Below, piece after piece: positions 1 to 8,697 of a DNA stretch of 64,000 bases. The translations under genes were made by a program, and so were the position numbers. The first letter of the stretch is position 1, and each line of letters opens with the position of its first letter. Under the pieces are notes generated by a model, which was not told where the DNA came from, searched no databases, and was given only the letters and a program-made list of their open reading frames with translations. The DNA is taken from positions 241,963-305,962 of the forward strand of contig NZ_VBUT01000009.1 in NCBI RefSeq assembly GCF_005863245.1, written 5' to 3'. The stretch comes from Nocardia cyriacigeorgica (GTDB taxonomy: Bacteria; Actinomycetota; Actinomycetes; Mycobacteriales; Mycobacteriaceae).

Positions 1-115
1 CTTCCACCGCCCGCACCACGGCCGACGGCGAGATCGGCACGTCGGCGAGGTCGCTTCGGCTCAGCACCCGCAGCGGGGTGACTCGATCACGCGTGCTCAA
101 AGGATCCTCGATCAT
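1..115 (-). CDS. Ornithine cyclodeaminase / mu-crystallin family protein (N-terminus only, cut by window edge)
   Basis: Only the first ~38 codons are in the window; the gene continues beyond base 1. The reading frame from the ATG at 115 contains LRVLSRSDL followed by PSAVVRAVE, the typical N-terminal pattern of the ornithine cyclodeaminase/mu-crystallin family (NAD(P)-dependent deaminating or dehydrogenating enzymes; SbnB and VioK belong here and help make 2,3-diaminopropionate). A TTG at 100 is an alternative start. The start overlaps the 3' end of the hydroxylase (stop at 87), so the two are translationally coupled and probably act in one pathway. Family assignment rests on a short segment; substrate cannot be told. 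Confidence 0.55.
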   Translation of the reverse strand, partial: MIEDPLSTRDRVTPLRVLSRSDLADVPISPSAVVRAVE

Positions 116-1250
116 CTGTGCCGTCCCGCTCTACTTCCGCCGGAACCGTTTCCGGTCCGGCCGCCCGGAATGGGCGGACCAATAGCTGTCCATACCCATT
201 CTCTCCGGCCTCGGCGTCGCGTCGGCGTCGATCGGGTAACCGGATGTTCACTCGTTTGAGCCAGCGGTCGGTGCCGTCGTAGCGGGCGGTGAACGGCACC
301 CGGCCGTGCACGGCGACGTCGTTGTCCACCAGCAGCAGTTCACCGGGTTCGAGCGCCGCGGTGACGCAGACGCGTTCGAGCTCGTCGGTGAGGTACGCGT
401 AGGCGGCGCGGTATTCGGGATCGGCGTCGTCGAGCGGGGTGTAGGCGGGATCGTAGCGCAGCGTCAGATCGTCTGTTTTCCAGTGATTTTCGCTCGCACT
501 CCACACCGTGGGCACCGGTGTCGCGGTCGCGCGATCGTAGCCGGAGCCGTAGGAGACGTCGGGCAGGATCGGCAGCACGGGTGTGCTGAGAAGTCGCCGC
601 TGCCGCGCGTCCAGTTCGACCCGGCGCACCGAGGAGACGGTGGTGCCGACGCGGTCGGGATTGCGCAGGCACGACAGCATCAGCAGATGCGCGCGGCCGG
701 GATGGAAGGCGTCTTCGGTGTGCGGGCTGAGCAGGGTTTTGCTGCTTGCGCCGGACTGTTCGTGCTCATGGCCCGCGGCCGGGACGATGTTGTTGACCAG
801 GCGTCCGTCCTGCTGGCCCTGCCAGCCGAACGGTTCGCCCGCGGATCGGGCCAGCAGCAGCATCACGATGTCGAGTTCGAGCGAACACGAGCACAGGCTC
901 GAATCCCCGCTCCACAGTGCGGCTTCGCGCCAGCTGGGCGGGGTCGGGCCGCATTCGGCGTCGTCGAGCGGCAGCCTGCTGACGACGGCGGCGCCGGCCG
1001 AGGTCTCCGGGGCGCGCATGGCGTGGCGCACCGCGGCCGGTAACTCGTGGACGCGGGCCTGCACCTGGTCGACGAGCGCAGGGTCGGTGAGCGTTCGCGC
1101 GGCTTGTGCGCCGTCGACGCCCGGATAGTCGAGTGTGTCGTGTATCACACGAGCCAGCTCGCGTACCGCGCGTCCGGCGGCCGGGGGGAGCTCGCGTCGT
1201 TCGATCATCTGGGGGTGAAGCGTCTTACGTTCGGAGAGAACGCTTTTCAC
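87..1250 (-). CDS. Fe(II)/2-oxoglutarate-dependent hydroxylase, clavaminate synthase / VioC-like
   Basis: This 387-residue protein matches the TauD/clavaminate-synthase-like oxygenases that beta-hydroxylate free amino acids such as arginine (VioC, OrfP, GntD type). The iron-binding HxE motif is HTEDAFHP at about His177/Glu179, the distal histidine is in VHGR at about residue 315, and the 2-oxoglutarate-binding arginine is probably in the DRWLKRVN segment. The stretch GWQGQQDGRLVNNIVP before the HxE is typical of the arginine-hydroxylase branch. The gene overlaps the ornithine-cyclodeaminase-like gene downstream and diverges from an ABC importer; an iron box lies about 80 bases upstream. Family knowledge gives the reaction type. 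That the product feeds a siderophore or non-ribosomal peptide is inference. Confidence 0.8.
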   Translation of the reverse strand: MKSVLSERKTLHPQMIERRELPPAAGRAVRELARVIHDTLDYPGVDGAQAARTLTDPALVDQVQARVHELPAAVRHAMRAPETSAGAAVVSRLPLDDAECGPTPPSWREAALWSGDSSLCSCSLELDIVMLLLARSAGEPFGWQGQQDGRLVNNIVPAAGHEHEQSGASSKTLLSPHTEDAFHPGRAHLLMLSCLRNPDRVGTTVSSVRRVELDARQRRLLSTPVLPILPDVSYGSGYDRATATPVPTVWSASENHWKTDDLTLRYDPAYTPLDDADPEYRAAYAYLTDELERVCVTAALEPGELLLVDNDVAVHGRVPFTARYDGTDRWLKRVNIRLPDRRRRDAEAGENGYGQLLVRPFRAAGPETVPAEVERDGTDDRGSFEHA

Positions 1251-1329
1251 CAGGGTATTCCCTTCTTCGCATGGGGTCGAAAAGCGAGTGGTGACGATTC
1301 GAACTGCGAAGCTAGTGCTTCCCTCGAGC

Positions 1330-1348
1330 TAGAGCAAGGCTTACCTAA
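1330..1348 (-). promoter_or_regulatory. DtxR/IdeR-type iron box upstream of the hydroxylase
   Basis: Read on the minus strand the 19 bases are TTAGGTAAGCCTTGCTCTA, matching 16 of 19 positions of the consensus TWAGGTWAGSCTWACCTWA. It lies 80 bases upstream of the hydroxylase start, where iron-loaded repressor would block transcription. The match was counted by eye; binding is inferred. Confidence 0.6.
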
Positions 1349-1450
1349 CTTTGGCGATTGGATAGCGATGTAGCATAACCGAGCCGAAGCGCAGCTAGTG
1401 GGCGGTATCACCCAATTGGCACATCGGCCGCCGCGAGACGCAGAACACGA

Positions 1451-1469
1451 TTAGGCTAGCCTTCCCTGG
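1451..1469 (+). promoter_or_regulatory. DtxR/IdeR-type iron box upstream of the ABC importer
   Basis: TTAGGCTAGCCTTCCCTGG matches 15 of 19 positions of the DtxR/IdeR consensus. It lies 54 bases upstream of the substrate-binding protein start. With the box at 1330-1348 it would place both divergent units under iron repression. Confidence 0.55.
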
Positions 1470-1522
1470 GTGATTTCTCCAGGGTTGACGGGTGGGTGTG
1501 TTTCGGTAGGGAAGGCGGCGCA

Positions 1523-3037
1523 ATGGGTTTGAACCGACGACAGTTGCTGCGATCCGGTGTCGGCGTCGGCGCCGTGCTGCTGGCCGCGGCCTGTTCGAAT
1601 GGGACCGAATCGGCCGGTCCGCCCCGGCCGGGCGGCACATTGCGCGTCGGCGCGCTCGGCACGCCCGCACGCCTGGAACGCGATCCGCACGCCAACCTCA
1701 GCAACGACAGCGATTTCCTCATCGCCTCGCTGGTCTACGACCCGCTGACGGTGCCGGCGGCGAACCCGACCGTGGCCGCGCGGCTGGCCACGGCATGGGA
1801 ACCCGACGCCGAGGGCAAGCGCTGGCGGTTCACCCTCGCCGAGGGCGCCACCTTCCACGACGGCACGCCGGTCACCTCCGAGGACGTGGTCTGGTCGCTG
1901 CGCAGACTGCGCGAGCAGGGCGGTCCGTCCAAAATGCCTGCGGCGGTCCAGGACATCACCGCCGACGGGCCGGGTCATATCGTGCTGGCCACCCCCGAAC
2001 CCAACTCGCAGATCCCGCTGCTCGTGCGCCTGATGACGTTCACCGTCAAGAAGGACACCACCGACTTCACCCGGCCGAACGGCACCGGGCCGTTCCGCTT
2101 CGAATCCTTCGAGGGTGGCACCGCCCGGCTGGTGCGCAACGATCGCTGGCACGCCGCGCCCGCGCTGCTCGACGCGATCGAGGTCACCATGTTCGACAGC
2201 GTCACCGCGCTGAGCAACGCCGTGCTCGGCAACCAGATCGACCTGGCATCCAATGTCGGGGCCATCGCGGGGCGCACGGCGGCCGGGCGCGGCGATCTCC
2301 AGGTGGTGCGCAGGCCGAACGACACCGTCGTCGGGGTGGCCATGCGCACCTCTGACGGGCCCTTCGCCGATTCGCGGGTGCGCACCGCTGTGCGTCTCGG
2401 CGTCGATCGCGGTGCGCTGGTCGACCAGGTGCACTCCGGTTACGGCACCGTCGCCAACGACATTCTCGGCACCGGTGATCCGTTGTACGACAAGAGCATT
2501 CCGCAGCGTTCCCGCGATATCGACCGCGCGAAGAACCTGCTGCGTGAGGCCGGATTCGACCTCGGCCGCAGCTACCCGCTGGTGACCAAGGCGGAGGCTC
2601 CGGGTGAGGTGGAGTCGGCGCAGGTGATCGCCACTCAGCTGGCCGATATCGGCCTGCGGGTCGAGGTCGTGACGCAGGAGCCGAACACCTTCTACGACCA
2701 GACCTGGCTGCTGGCGCCGTTCTACACGATCTCGTGGGGCACCAACGATTCCACGCTGTTCTTCGCCAACAGCTTGATGTCGAGCACCTCCAATCGCAAT
2801 GAAACCGCCTTCCGTGACCAGGCTTTCGACGCCGCCACGGCGAAAGCGCTGGCAGCGCAGAGCCAGGCCGAACAAGCCGACGCCGCGGGTGAGCTGCAAC
2901 GCATCCAGCACGAGCGCGGCGGCTACCTGGTGTGGGGCATGGCCGACGGCATCGATATCGCGACCACGAGAGCACACGATCTGCCCACGCTCGGCGGCTT
3001 CGCGCGGGTCCAACTGGAACGCGCCTGGTTGTCGTGA
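1523..3037 (+). CDS. ABC transporter substrate-binding lipoprotein (peptide/nickel/opine family, SBP_bac_5)
   Basis: The 504-residue product starts MGLNRRQLLRSG with a hydrophobic signal and the lipobox LAAAC, so it is a lipoprotein anchored outside the membrane; the RR near the N-terminus also allows Tat export. The body shows family-5 features: GGTLRVG near the N-terminus, RLATAWEPDAEGKRWRFTL and FHDGTPVTSEDVVWSLRR. The ATG at 1523 is preferred over an upstream GTG at 1496 because it is preceded by GGAAGG and gives a clean signal peptide. The stop overlaps the next permease start by four bases. Family-5 proteins bind oligopeptides, nickel chelates or small peptide-like ligands; the iron box upstream suggests a siderophore or peptide chelate here, which is inference. 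Confidence 0.85.
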   Translation: MGLNRRQLLRSGVGVGAVLLAAACSNGTESAGPPRPGGTLRVGALGTPARLERDPHANLSNDSDFLIASLVYDPLTVPAANPTVAARLATAWEPDAEGKRWRFTLAEGATFHDGTPVTSEDVVWSLRRLREQGGPSKMPAAVQDITADGPGHIVLATPEPNSQIPLLVRLMTFTVKKDTTDFTRPNGTGPFRFESFEGGTARLVRNDRWHAAPALLDAIEVTMFDSVTALSNAVLGNQIDLASNVGAIAGRTAAGRGDLQVVRRPNDTVVGVAMRTSDGPFADSRVRTAVRLGVDRGALVDQVHSGYGTVANDILGTGDPLYDKSIPQRSRDIDRAKNLLREAGFDLGRSYPLVTKAEAPGEVESAQVIATQLADIGLRVEVVTQEPNTFYDQTWLLAPFYTISWGTNDSTLFFANSLMSSTSNRNETAFRDQAFDAATAKALAAQSQAEQADAAGELQRIQHERGGYLVWGMADGIDIATTRAHDLPTLGGFARVQLERAWLS

Positions 3038-3963
3038 CCAGGTTCGCCCGCCTGCTGCTCCGGCGCGTCGCCCTGCTCATCGCGTTGCTGGCGGCGGTGT
3101 TCGCGGCCGTCGACCTATTGCCGGGCAGCACTGCACGTGCCGTGCTCGGCCGTGACGCCACCGAGGCGGCGGTCGCGGCGAAGGAACGCGAACTCGGTCT
3201 CGACCGTCCGCTGCCGGTGCGCTTCGGCGATTGGCTCGCCGGGGTGCTCACCGGCGATTTCGGGCAGACGGCGCGCGGGAGATCGGTGGGTGAGCTGCTG
3301 GCCGACACCTTTCCGCAGACCCTGCTGCTGGGCGGGCTGGCGTTCGCGGTGACGATCGCGGCCTCGCTGGCCTTCGGGGCGTGGTGGTCGATCCGGCCAC
3401 GCGGCGTGCTCGGCCGGGTCCTGCAACCGAGCACCACCACCGCTGTCGCGGTGCCGGAATTCGTGGTCGCGACGCTGCTGATCCTGGTGTTCTCGCTGGC
3501 CACCGGCTGGCTGCCCGCCGTCACTATCACCGGGCGGTCCGGATTCCCGATCTCGGCGGACATGCTGGTGCTTCCGGTACTCGCGCTGGCGATCCCGCAG
3601 ATCGGCTGGAACACGAGGGTGGTGCGTGCGGCGCTGGCGGATGCCGCCCGCTTGCCGCACGTGGAAACGGCTGTGCTGGACGGGCTTTCGGAGCGGACCG
3701 TGCTCGCCCGGCATGTGCTGCCCTTCGCCCTGCCGACCATCGTCGCCAGCTTCGCCACCACCGTCGGCATGCTGCTCGGCGGTGCGCTGGTGGTGGAGAC
3801 CATCTTCAACTATCCGGGGCTCGGCGCTCTGCTCGCCGCATCGGTCGCCGACCGGGATACCACGCTGATGGCGGCGGTGGTGGCGTTGACGGGTGTGGTC
3901 ATCATGCTGATGCTCGCTACCGCCGACGCGGTGCGGACCTGGGCGTTGCGGGGGCGGATGTGA
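3034..3963 (+). CDS. ABC transporter permease (DppB/OppB-type)
   Basis: The 309-residue integral membrane protein begins at the GTG that overlaps the stop of the binding-protein gene. It opens with TRFARLLLRRVALLIALLAAVFA (DppB-like first membrane helix), then a periplasmic loop with GLDRPLPVRFGDWLAGVLTGDFG and about five further helices. The EAA-like loop appears as ETAVLDGLSERTVLARHVLPFALP, where it would contact the ATPase. This is the first permease half of a peptide-family importer and shares an operon with the binding protein and the fused permease-ATPase. Confidence 0.85.
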   Translation: MTRFARLLLRRVALLIALLAAVFAAVDLLPGSTARAVLGRDATEAAVAAKERELGLDRPLPVRFGDWLAGVLTGDFGQTARGRSVGELLADTFPQTLLLGGLAFAVTIAASLAFGAWWSIRPRGVLGRVLQPSTTTAVAVPEFVVATLLILVFSLATGWLPAVTITGRSGFPISADMLVLPVLALAIPQIGWNTRVVRAALADAARLPHVETAVLDGLSERTVLARHVLPFALPTIVASFATTVGMLLGGALVVETIFNYPGLGALLAASVADRDTTLMAAVVALTGVVIMLMLATADAVRTWALRGRM

Positions 3964-4108
3964 AGGCCCATCGGTCCGGCGTGCGGCACCTGGTCGGCGA
4001 CCTGAGCCGCGGATCGGGAGAGTTCGCCGGTGCGGCATCGGCGTTGCGGGGGCCTGCCTGCGCGGTCCGGCCGGCGACCGGCCGCATTCGAGCCAGGGCG
4101 GTGATTCG

Positions 4109-6649
4109 GTGAACCTGCGGCGGATCGCGGCGGTGGCGCCGGCGATGGTGGTGGTCGTGCTCGCACTGCTCGGCCCGAGTCTGGCCGTGCGCGGGGCCGA
4201 GCAGCCGGTCGGGATTCCGTTCTCCGGGCCAAGCGGTGACGCGTGGCTGGGCACCGACCGGCTGGGCCGGGATGTGCTGAGCCGGCTGCTCTACGGCGGC
4301 TGGGGCCTGCTGTTGACGGCCGCGGTGATCGCGGTGGCGGTGACTGTGGTGGCGAGCGTCCTCGGAGCGGTGGCCGCGTTGCGTCCCCGGGCGGGTGCGG
4401 TGATCGAACTCGCCATGGATTTCGTCATCCTGCTGCCAGCGGTCCTCGGCATCCTGCTGGTGCTGTCCTCCTGGCCGGACGCGGGTGTGGCCGGCCTGAT
4501 CGTGCTGGCCCTGCTGTTCGGCGCCCCCTACTGCGCCCGCGTATTCGCCGCCGCCGCTGCGGGCGTGGCCTCCAGCGGCTACGTGGAAGCGGCGCAGGCG
4601 AGCGGAGAAACCCTGCCCCACCTGGTGTTCCGCGAAATGATGCCCAACCTGCGCGAGGTATTCGCCACTCAACTCGGCCTGCGTATCGTGGCAGGCGTCT
4701 ACCTGGTCGCCACCGCTTCCTTCCTGCAACTGCCCACCACCCTAGGCGCCACCAACTGGGCCGGCATGGTCCGCGACAACACCTCCGGGCTCCTGCTCAA
4801 CCCCTGGGCCGCGCTGGCCCCCAGCCTGGCCATCGCCATCGTCGCGGTGAGCGTGAACCTCGCGGTATCGGAGTTCGGCCGGGAAGCAGCGCCGAGCACG
4901 GGCACGACGCCCATCTCTGATCGTGGGGCCACCGGACTGGTTGATCCCACTGCGGCCGAGGTGCGCGATGGTCTGACCTCGGGCGAGGAAGTGGCCGGCC
5001 CGCGCGGCGGCTCGATCCCGGATGCGGTGGCGACTGCTCGGCGTGACGACTCCATCCAGGGTGCGGCGGCAGGGGAGCTACACGATGGTGCGGTGGCGGC
5101 TGAGCCGCGCGGCGTCTCGATCGGGGGTGCGGTCGTGGCCGAGGGCGTGCGGCGGGCGGATGACGCCGGTGTGGTGGTGAACGGCCTTGTCGTGGTCGGG
5201 TCGAATGGGCAGAAAATGCTGGGGCCGGTCTCGTTTCGAGCCGGTGCCGGGAGTGTCACCGCTGTGACGGGGCCGTCTGGGTGCGGGAAGACGACGTTGT
5301 TGCGGCTGCTGGTCGGGCAGGTGCCGGAGGCGAACGCGCGGGTCGAGGGCAGCGTAGCTGTGGCGGGCTGCGAGGTGTTGACGCTGGGGCCGGCACAGCT
5401 GCGGGCCTTCCGGCGTGACCGGATCGCCTATGTCGGGCAGGATCCCGGTTCGGCGCTCAATCCGCTCATGCGGGTGCGGACGCTGCTCGCCGAGGTCGCG
5501 CGCGACGGGTCCGAGGCAGCACTGCTCGATGCGCTGCACCAGGTCGGCCTGTCCGCCGATCATCTGCATCGCCGTCCCGACGAGCTGTCCGGCGGTCAGC
5601 AACGGCGGGTGGCCTTGGCTCGGGCGCTGGTGCGCCGCACCGGCATCCTCGTGCTGGACGAGCCGTTCGCGGGCCTGCACGCGACGCTGCGGTCCGAGAT
5701 CGCCGGGGTGATCTCCGGTATCGCCGCGACCGGGGTGACGGTGCTGCTCACCGGCCACGACACCGAGACCGTGCACGCGATCGCCGACCAGGTCGTGGAG
5801 TTGGGCAGTGTGTCGGCGCGGGAAGTGCGGGCGGCGGCGTCGGCGCCGGTCGATGAGCCGATCGTTCTGCGTGCGCGGGGAGTCGGGGCATCGATCAAGG
5901 GCGAGCAGGTGCTGTCGGGGATCGACTTCGCGCTCGCTCGCGGTTCCGCGCTGGCGGTGGTCGGGGCTTCCGGTGCGGGTAAGACCACCCTCGCCCGGGT
6001 GCTGGCGGGCCTACACCGTGAGGCGGTGGGTTCGCTCGATCTTCATGGCGCATCGCTGCCGATAACTCCGGCCCGCCGGAAAGTTCAGGTACACAACGGG
6101 ATCCAGTTGGTCACGCAGAACCCGAAGTCGGCGCTGAACCCGCGCCGGACCGTCGCGCAGACGTTGGCTCGCCCGCTGCGCCGGAAGTCGCGGCACCGCA
6201 CGGGTTCCGCGCTCGGGAGCATCGCCATGCGGGATCGCCTGTTCGACCGGCCGTCGAAGCAGCAACTCCGCGCGCAGATCACGGCATTGCTGGAATCGGT
6301 GGAACTGGATCCCGAGACCGCCTCGCGCTACCCGCACGAACTCTCCGGCGGTCAACGCCAACGGGTGGCCTTGGCCCGCGCCCTTGCCTCCGAGCCCGCG
6401 GTCCTGCTGTGCGACGAGATCACCTCCGCGCTCGACCACGCCACCGCCGACGCCATCATGTCGCTGCTCGACCGCATCCGCACCGAACGCGGCACCGCCC
6501 TGCTGCTCATCACCCACGACATGACCGTGGTCGCCGCCCACTGCCCCGGCATCCTGGTCCTGGACCACGGGCGCCCGGTCGAATCAGGGTCCACCGCAAC
6601 CATTCTCGCTGAGCCGGACCACGCAGCCACTCGCGAACTGCTGCATTGA
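4109..6649 (+). CDS. Fused ABC transporter: DppC-type permease plus two ATPase domains
   Basis: A single 846-residue chain combines three normally separate subunits. Residues ~1-265 are a DppC-like permease with LGTDRLGRDVLSRLLYGG and an EAA-type loop near EAAQASGETLPHLVFREMMP. Residues ~270-355 form a low-complexity linker. ATPase 1 has Walker A GPSGCGKTT (~388), signature LSGGQQRR (~493) and Walker B ILVLDEP (~512). ATPase 2 has Walker A GASGAGKTT (~620), LSGGQRQR (~745) and Walker B VLLCDE (~765). The start is the GTG at 4109, 145 bases after the previous stop. Fusion of permease and both ATPases fixes the stoichiometry of an importer energised by ATP on the cytoplasmic side. Confidence 0.85.
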   Translation: MNLRRIAAVAPAMVVVVLALLGPSLAVRGAEQPVGIPFSGPSGDAWLGTDRLGRDVLSRLLYGGWGLLLTAAVIAVAVTVVASVLGAVAALRPRAGAVIELAMDFVILLPAVLGILLVLSSWPDAGVAGLIVLALLFGAPYCARVFAAAAAGVASSGYVEAAQASGETLPHLVFREMMPNLREVFATQLGLRIVAGVYLVATASFLQLPTTLGATNWAGMVRDNTSGLLLNPWAALAPSLAIAIVAVSVNLAVSEFGREAAPSTGTTPISDRGATGLVDPTAAEVRDGLTSGEEVAGPRGGSIPDAVATARRDDSIQGAAAGELHDGAVAAEPRGVSIGGAVVAEGVRRADDAGVVVNGLVVVGSNGQKMLGPVSFRAGAGSVTAVTGPSGCGKTTLLRLLVGQVPEANARVEGSVAVAGCEVLTLGPAQLRAFRRDRIAYVGQDPGSALNPLMRVRTLLAEVARDGSEAALLDALHQVGLSADHLHRRPDELSGGQQRRVALARALVRRTGILVLDEPFAGLHATLRSEIAGVISGIAATGVTVLLTGHDTETVHAIADQVVELGSVSAREVRAAASAPVDEPIVLRARGVGASIKGEQVLSGIDFALARGSALAVVGASGAGKTTLARVLAGLHREAVGSLDLHGASLPITPARRKVQVHNGIQLVTQNPKSALNPRRTVAQTLARPLRRKSRHRTGSALGSIAMRDRLFDRPSKQQLRAQITALLESVELDPETASRYPHELSGGQRQRVALARALASEPAVLLCDEITSALDHATADAIMSLLDRIRTERGTALLLITHDMTVVAAHCPGILVLDHGRPVESGSTATILAEPDHAATRELLH

Positions 6650-6740
6650 ACAGGCACCACACGAGGGCGTTCCCGGGCCCCGAAACTTGTCGTACCCCTC
6701 TGCCACACTGGTGAAGAACCAGAGATCACAGGGGGTTTTC

Positions 6741-7016
6741 ATGGCTCATTCCTTCGCAGTCGCCGCCATCGCCATCTTCAGCACGGTCGCGCTCGTGGCC
6801 CTGGTGACGGGTGCCGTCGCGCACGTGGTCGGTGCACGCGCCCGGCGCACCGCCGATTTCTGTTTCGTCGGCGACTGGATCCCCACCTCCGGGTACTTCC
6901 GGCACCGCGAACGGCAGCGGCATATCGAACGAATCGCGTTCTGGTCCAACCTGATCGGCCTCCTGTGCACCCTCGGCGGCCTGGCAACACTCGTCTTCGC
7001 TCTCGGCACGGGATAG
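6741..7016 (+). CDS. Small two-helix membrane protein, unknown function
   Basis: The 91-residue product starts at the ATG at 6741 after the purine run CAGGGGG. It has an N-terminal helix (AAIAIFSTVALVALVTGAVA) and a C-terminal helix (NLIGLLCTLGGLATLVFALG). Between them lies a charged, probably cytoplasmic segment rich in Arg and His (YFRHRERQRHIERIAF). I do not recognise a family. It stands alone between the ABC operon and a convergent membrane gene. Confidence 0.55.
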   Translation: MAHSFAVAAIAIFSTVALVALVTGAVAHVVGARARRTADFCFVGDWIPTSGYFRHRERQRHIERIAFWSNLIGLLCTLGGLATLVFALGTG

Positions 7017-7127
7017 TGCCTGTTCCGGGATCGGCGCGGGAAAGGGGACCAGCCAGCGTGCGGGGGCCGATCACCCTCGTGGCATAGCGTGTGGCCGGAG
7101 TTGTGGCATCGAAGTCGGGCGCCGGGC

Positions 7128-7481
7128 TCAGTTCACGCCGATGGACCGCGCGCCCATCGCGATATAGAACATCGTCAGCGTGAACAGGAACCACCCGGCG
7201 CCCTGCCAGATCACCCAATTGCTGCCCCGTCGCCACTGACGCAGCGTCTGCACGAACGCGCCGATCCCGCCGAGCAACGCCACCACCGTCGGCCCGAGCA
7301 GGATCGCCGACTGCGCGGGCACATCGCACATCAGCGGCTCGTGTTCACCGCAGTGCGCGCTCGCCCAGAACGCGCTGACCCCGAAGACGACCGCAGCCAC
7401 CGCGATGACCGCCAGCGCATACGTCGCCGCACGCCGGTAGGTCCCCTCATCGGTCCAGCGTTTCTCCACGTCATTCGTCAT
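7128..7481 (-). CDS. Four-helix membrane protein, unknown function
   Basis: The 117-residue product has a short charged N-terminus (MTNDVEKRWTDEGTYRRAA) and about four hydrophobic segments: TYALAVIAVAAVVFGVSAFW, QSAILLGPTVVALLGGIGAF, WVIWQGAGWFLFTLTMFYIA and a short C-terminus. An extracytoplasmic loop between helices 1 and 2 carries two cysteines (HCGEHEPLMCD) that could form a disulfide. No family is recognised. It is divergent from the transglycosylase gene. Confidence 0.6.
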   Translation of the reverse strand: MTNDVEKRWTDEGTYRRAATYALAVIAVAAVVFGVSAFWASAHCGEHEPLMCDVPAQSAILLGPTVVALLGGIGAFVQTLRQWRRGSNWVIWQGAGWFLFTLTMFYIAMGARSIGVN

Positions 7482-7833
7482 GTCAACGCACCTCGGCCAC
7501 TCGGCTACCTACCTGCCGAGTTGCCGCAAGTCTCAGCCACAAACGTGTACGAGGGAGCCGCCTTGCCGCCGCAATCGACCCCGAGCCTGCCACGGCCGAT
7601 CTCGGGACCGAGGACACGCACCGCCGCACCACCCGGTACTCAGCGACCGAACGGTCCCGCCTGCACACCCCTCTACCCGATTCGATCCCCGCCCGCACCC
7701 CTGTCCGGCGGTCGCACGCACGCCCCTCGACCGAGCCCTGCGACACCGGTTCACGCTTCCTCGCTCGCCACCGAGTGACCCACCCCACCGTGCGGCGCCC
7801 GTGCCCGGTCCCGCCGATCTGGATGATGGAAGG
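7482..7833 (+). other. 352-base gap upstream of the transglycosylase
   Basis: Divergent intergenic DNA. The frame of the transglycosylase stays open through most of it, but the translation is proline-rich and lacks the expected signal peptide, so I treat it as non-coding. No repeat or clear operator was seen. Confidence 0.4.
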
Positions 7834-8559
7834 GTGCTCTCGAAGAAGACCGGCGCGATCGCCGTCACCCTCGCCGCGCTGGTGCTCGCCGGTTGCGGGA
7901 TCGACCGCGACCTGGTGCCGATCCCGGAGGGGCTGCCGCCGGGGCCCGGCGCGCCGCTGCCCGTGATCGACATCGACGCTCCCGGACGCACCGCCGCTCA
8001 GCTGAACGCCTGGGCCACCGAACACGCCGACACGCTGCGCATCCCGGTGCCCGCGCTGGAGGCCTACGGGTACGCGGCCGCGGTGATGGTGCGCGCGCGG
8101 CCCGATTGCGGCATCGCCTGGACCACCCTCGCCGGGATCGGCAGCGTGGAGAGCAAGCACGGCACCTACCGCGGTTCGGAGGTGAGCGAGACCGGCCGCG
8201 TCGACCCGCCGATCATCGGGATCGCCCTGGACGGCTCCCCGGGCGTGGCGCGCATCCCCGACACCGATAACGGCGCCCTCGACGGCGACCCGGTGCACGA
8301 CCGCGCCGTCGGCCCGTTGCAGTTCATCCCGGAGACCTGGAAGCGCTGGGGCGTGGACGCCAACGGCGACGGCGTGATCGATCCGCACAGCATCGACGAC
8401 GCCGCCCTCACCGCCGCCCGCTATCTCTGCGACAGCGGCGGCGTGCTCACCTCGCCCGAAGGCTGGTCCAAGGCGTTGTTCACCTACAACCGTTCCGAGA
8501 GCTACATGCGAGATGTCCGCGACCGCGCCGCTGCCTACAGTGTGGGGCGGCGAGCGTGA
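7834..8559 (+). CDS. lpqU: Lytic murein transglycosylase lipoprotein (LpqU-like)
   Basis: The 241-residue product starts at the GTG at 7834, giving a short signal peptide with lipobox LAGC; the longer upstream reading is proline-rich and unlikely. The catalytic region carries GIGSVESKHGTYRG with the expected glutamate in VES (~residue 107). VGPLQFIPETWKRWGVDANGDG and LCDSGGVLTSPEGWSKALFTYNRS are typical of MltB/SLT-type transglycosylases that cleave peptidoglycan glycan strands. The place immediately upstream of enolase matches lpqU (Rv1022) in mycobacteria. The enzyme acts at the cell wall. Confidence 0.82.
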   Translation: MLSKKTGAIAVTLAALVLAGCGIDRDLVPIPEGLPPGPGAPLPVIDIDAPGRTAAQLNAWATEHADTLRIPVPALEAYGYAAAVMVRARPDCGIAWTTLAGIGSVESKHGTYRGSEVSETGRVDPPIIGIALDGSPGVARIPDTDNGALDGDPVHDRAVGPLQFIPETWKRWGVDANGDGVIDPHSIDDAALTAARYLCDSGGVLTSPEGWSKALFTYNRSESYMRDVRDRAAAYSVGRRA

Positions 8560-8697
8560 GGCCGCCCACGCCCGCGGTCCCGCCCCCGGTGCACTCGGAG
8601 TGCCGGTTACTCCCAGAGCGCGGTGGGCGTTAGGCTCGCAGCGCACGGCCAACACGTCATCAACCACCGTGCCAGCAGCCGAAGGAGTGTCGTTTTC

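Noticed and set aside
1496..1522. Upstream GTG start for the ABC substrate-binding protein
   Set aside because: It would add nine residues before the signal peptide and lacks the ribosome-binding site seen before 1523.
1451..3809. Long minus-strand frames opposite the ABC binding protein and permease
   Set aside because: The plus-strand genes have signal peptides, lipobox and family motifs; the minus frames read as low-complexity basic text.
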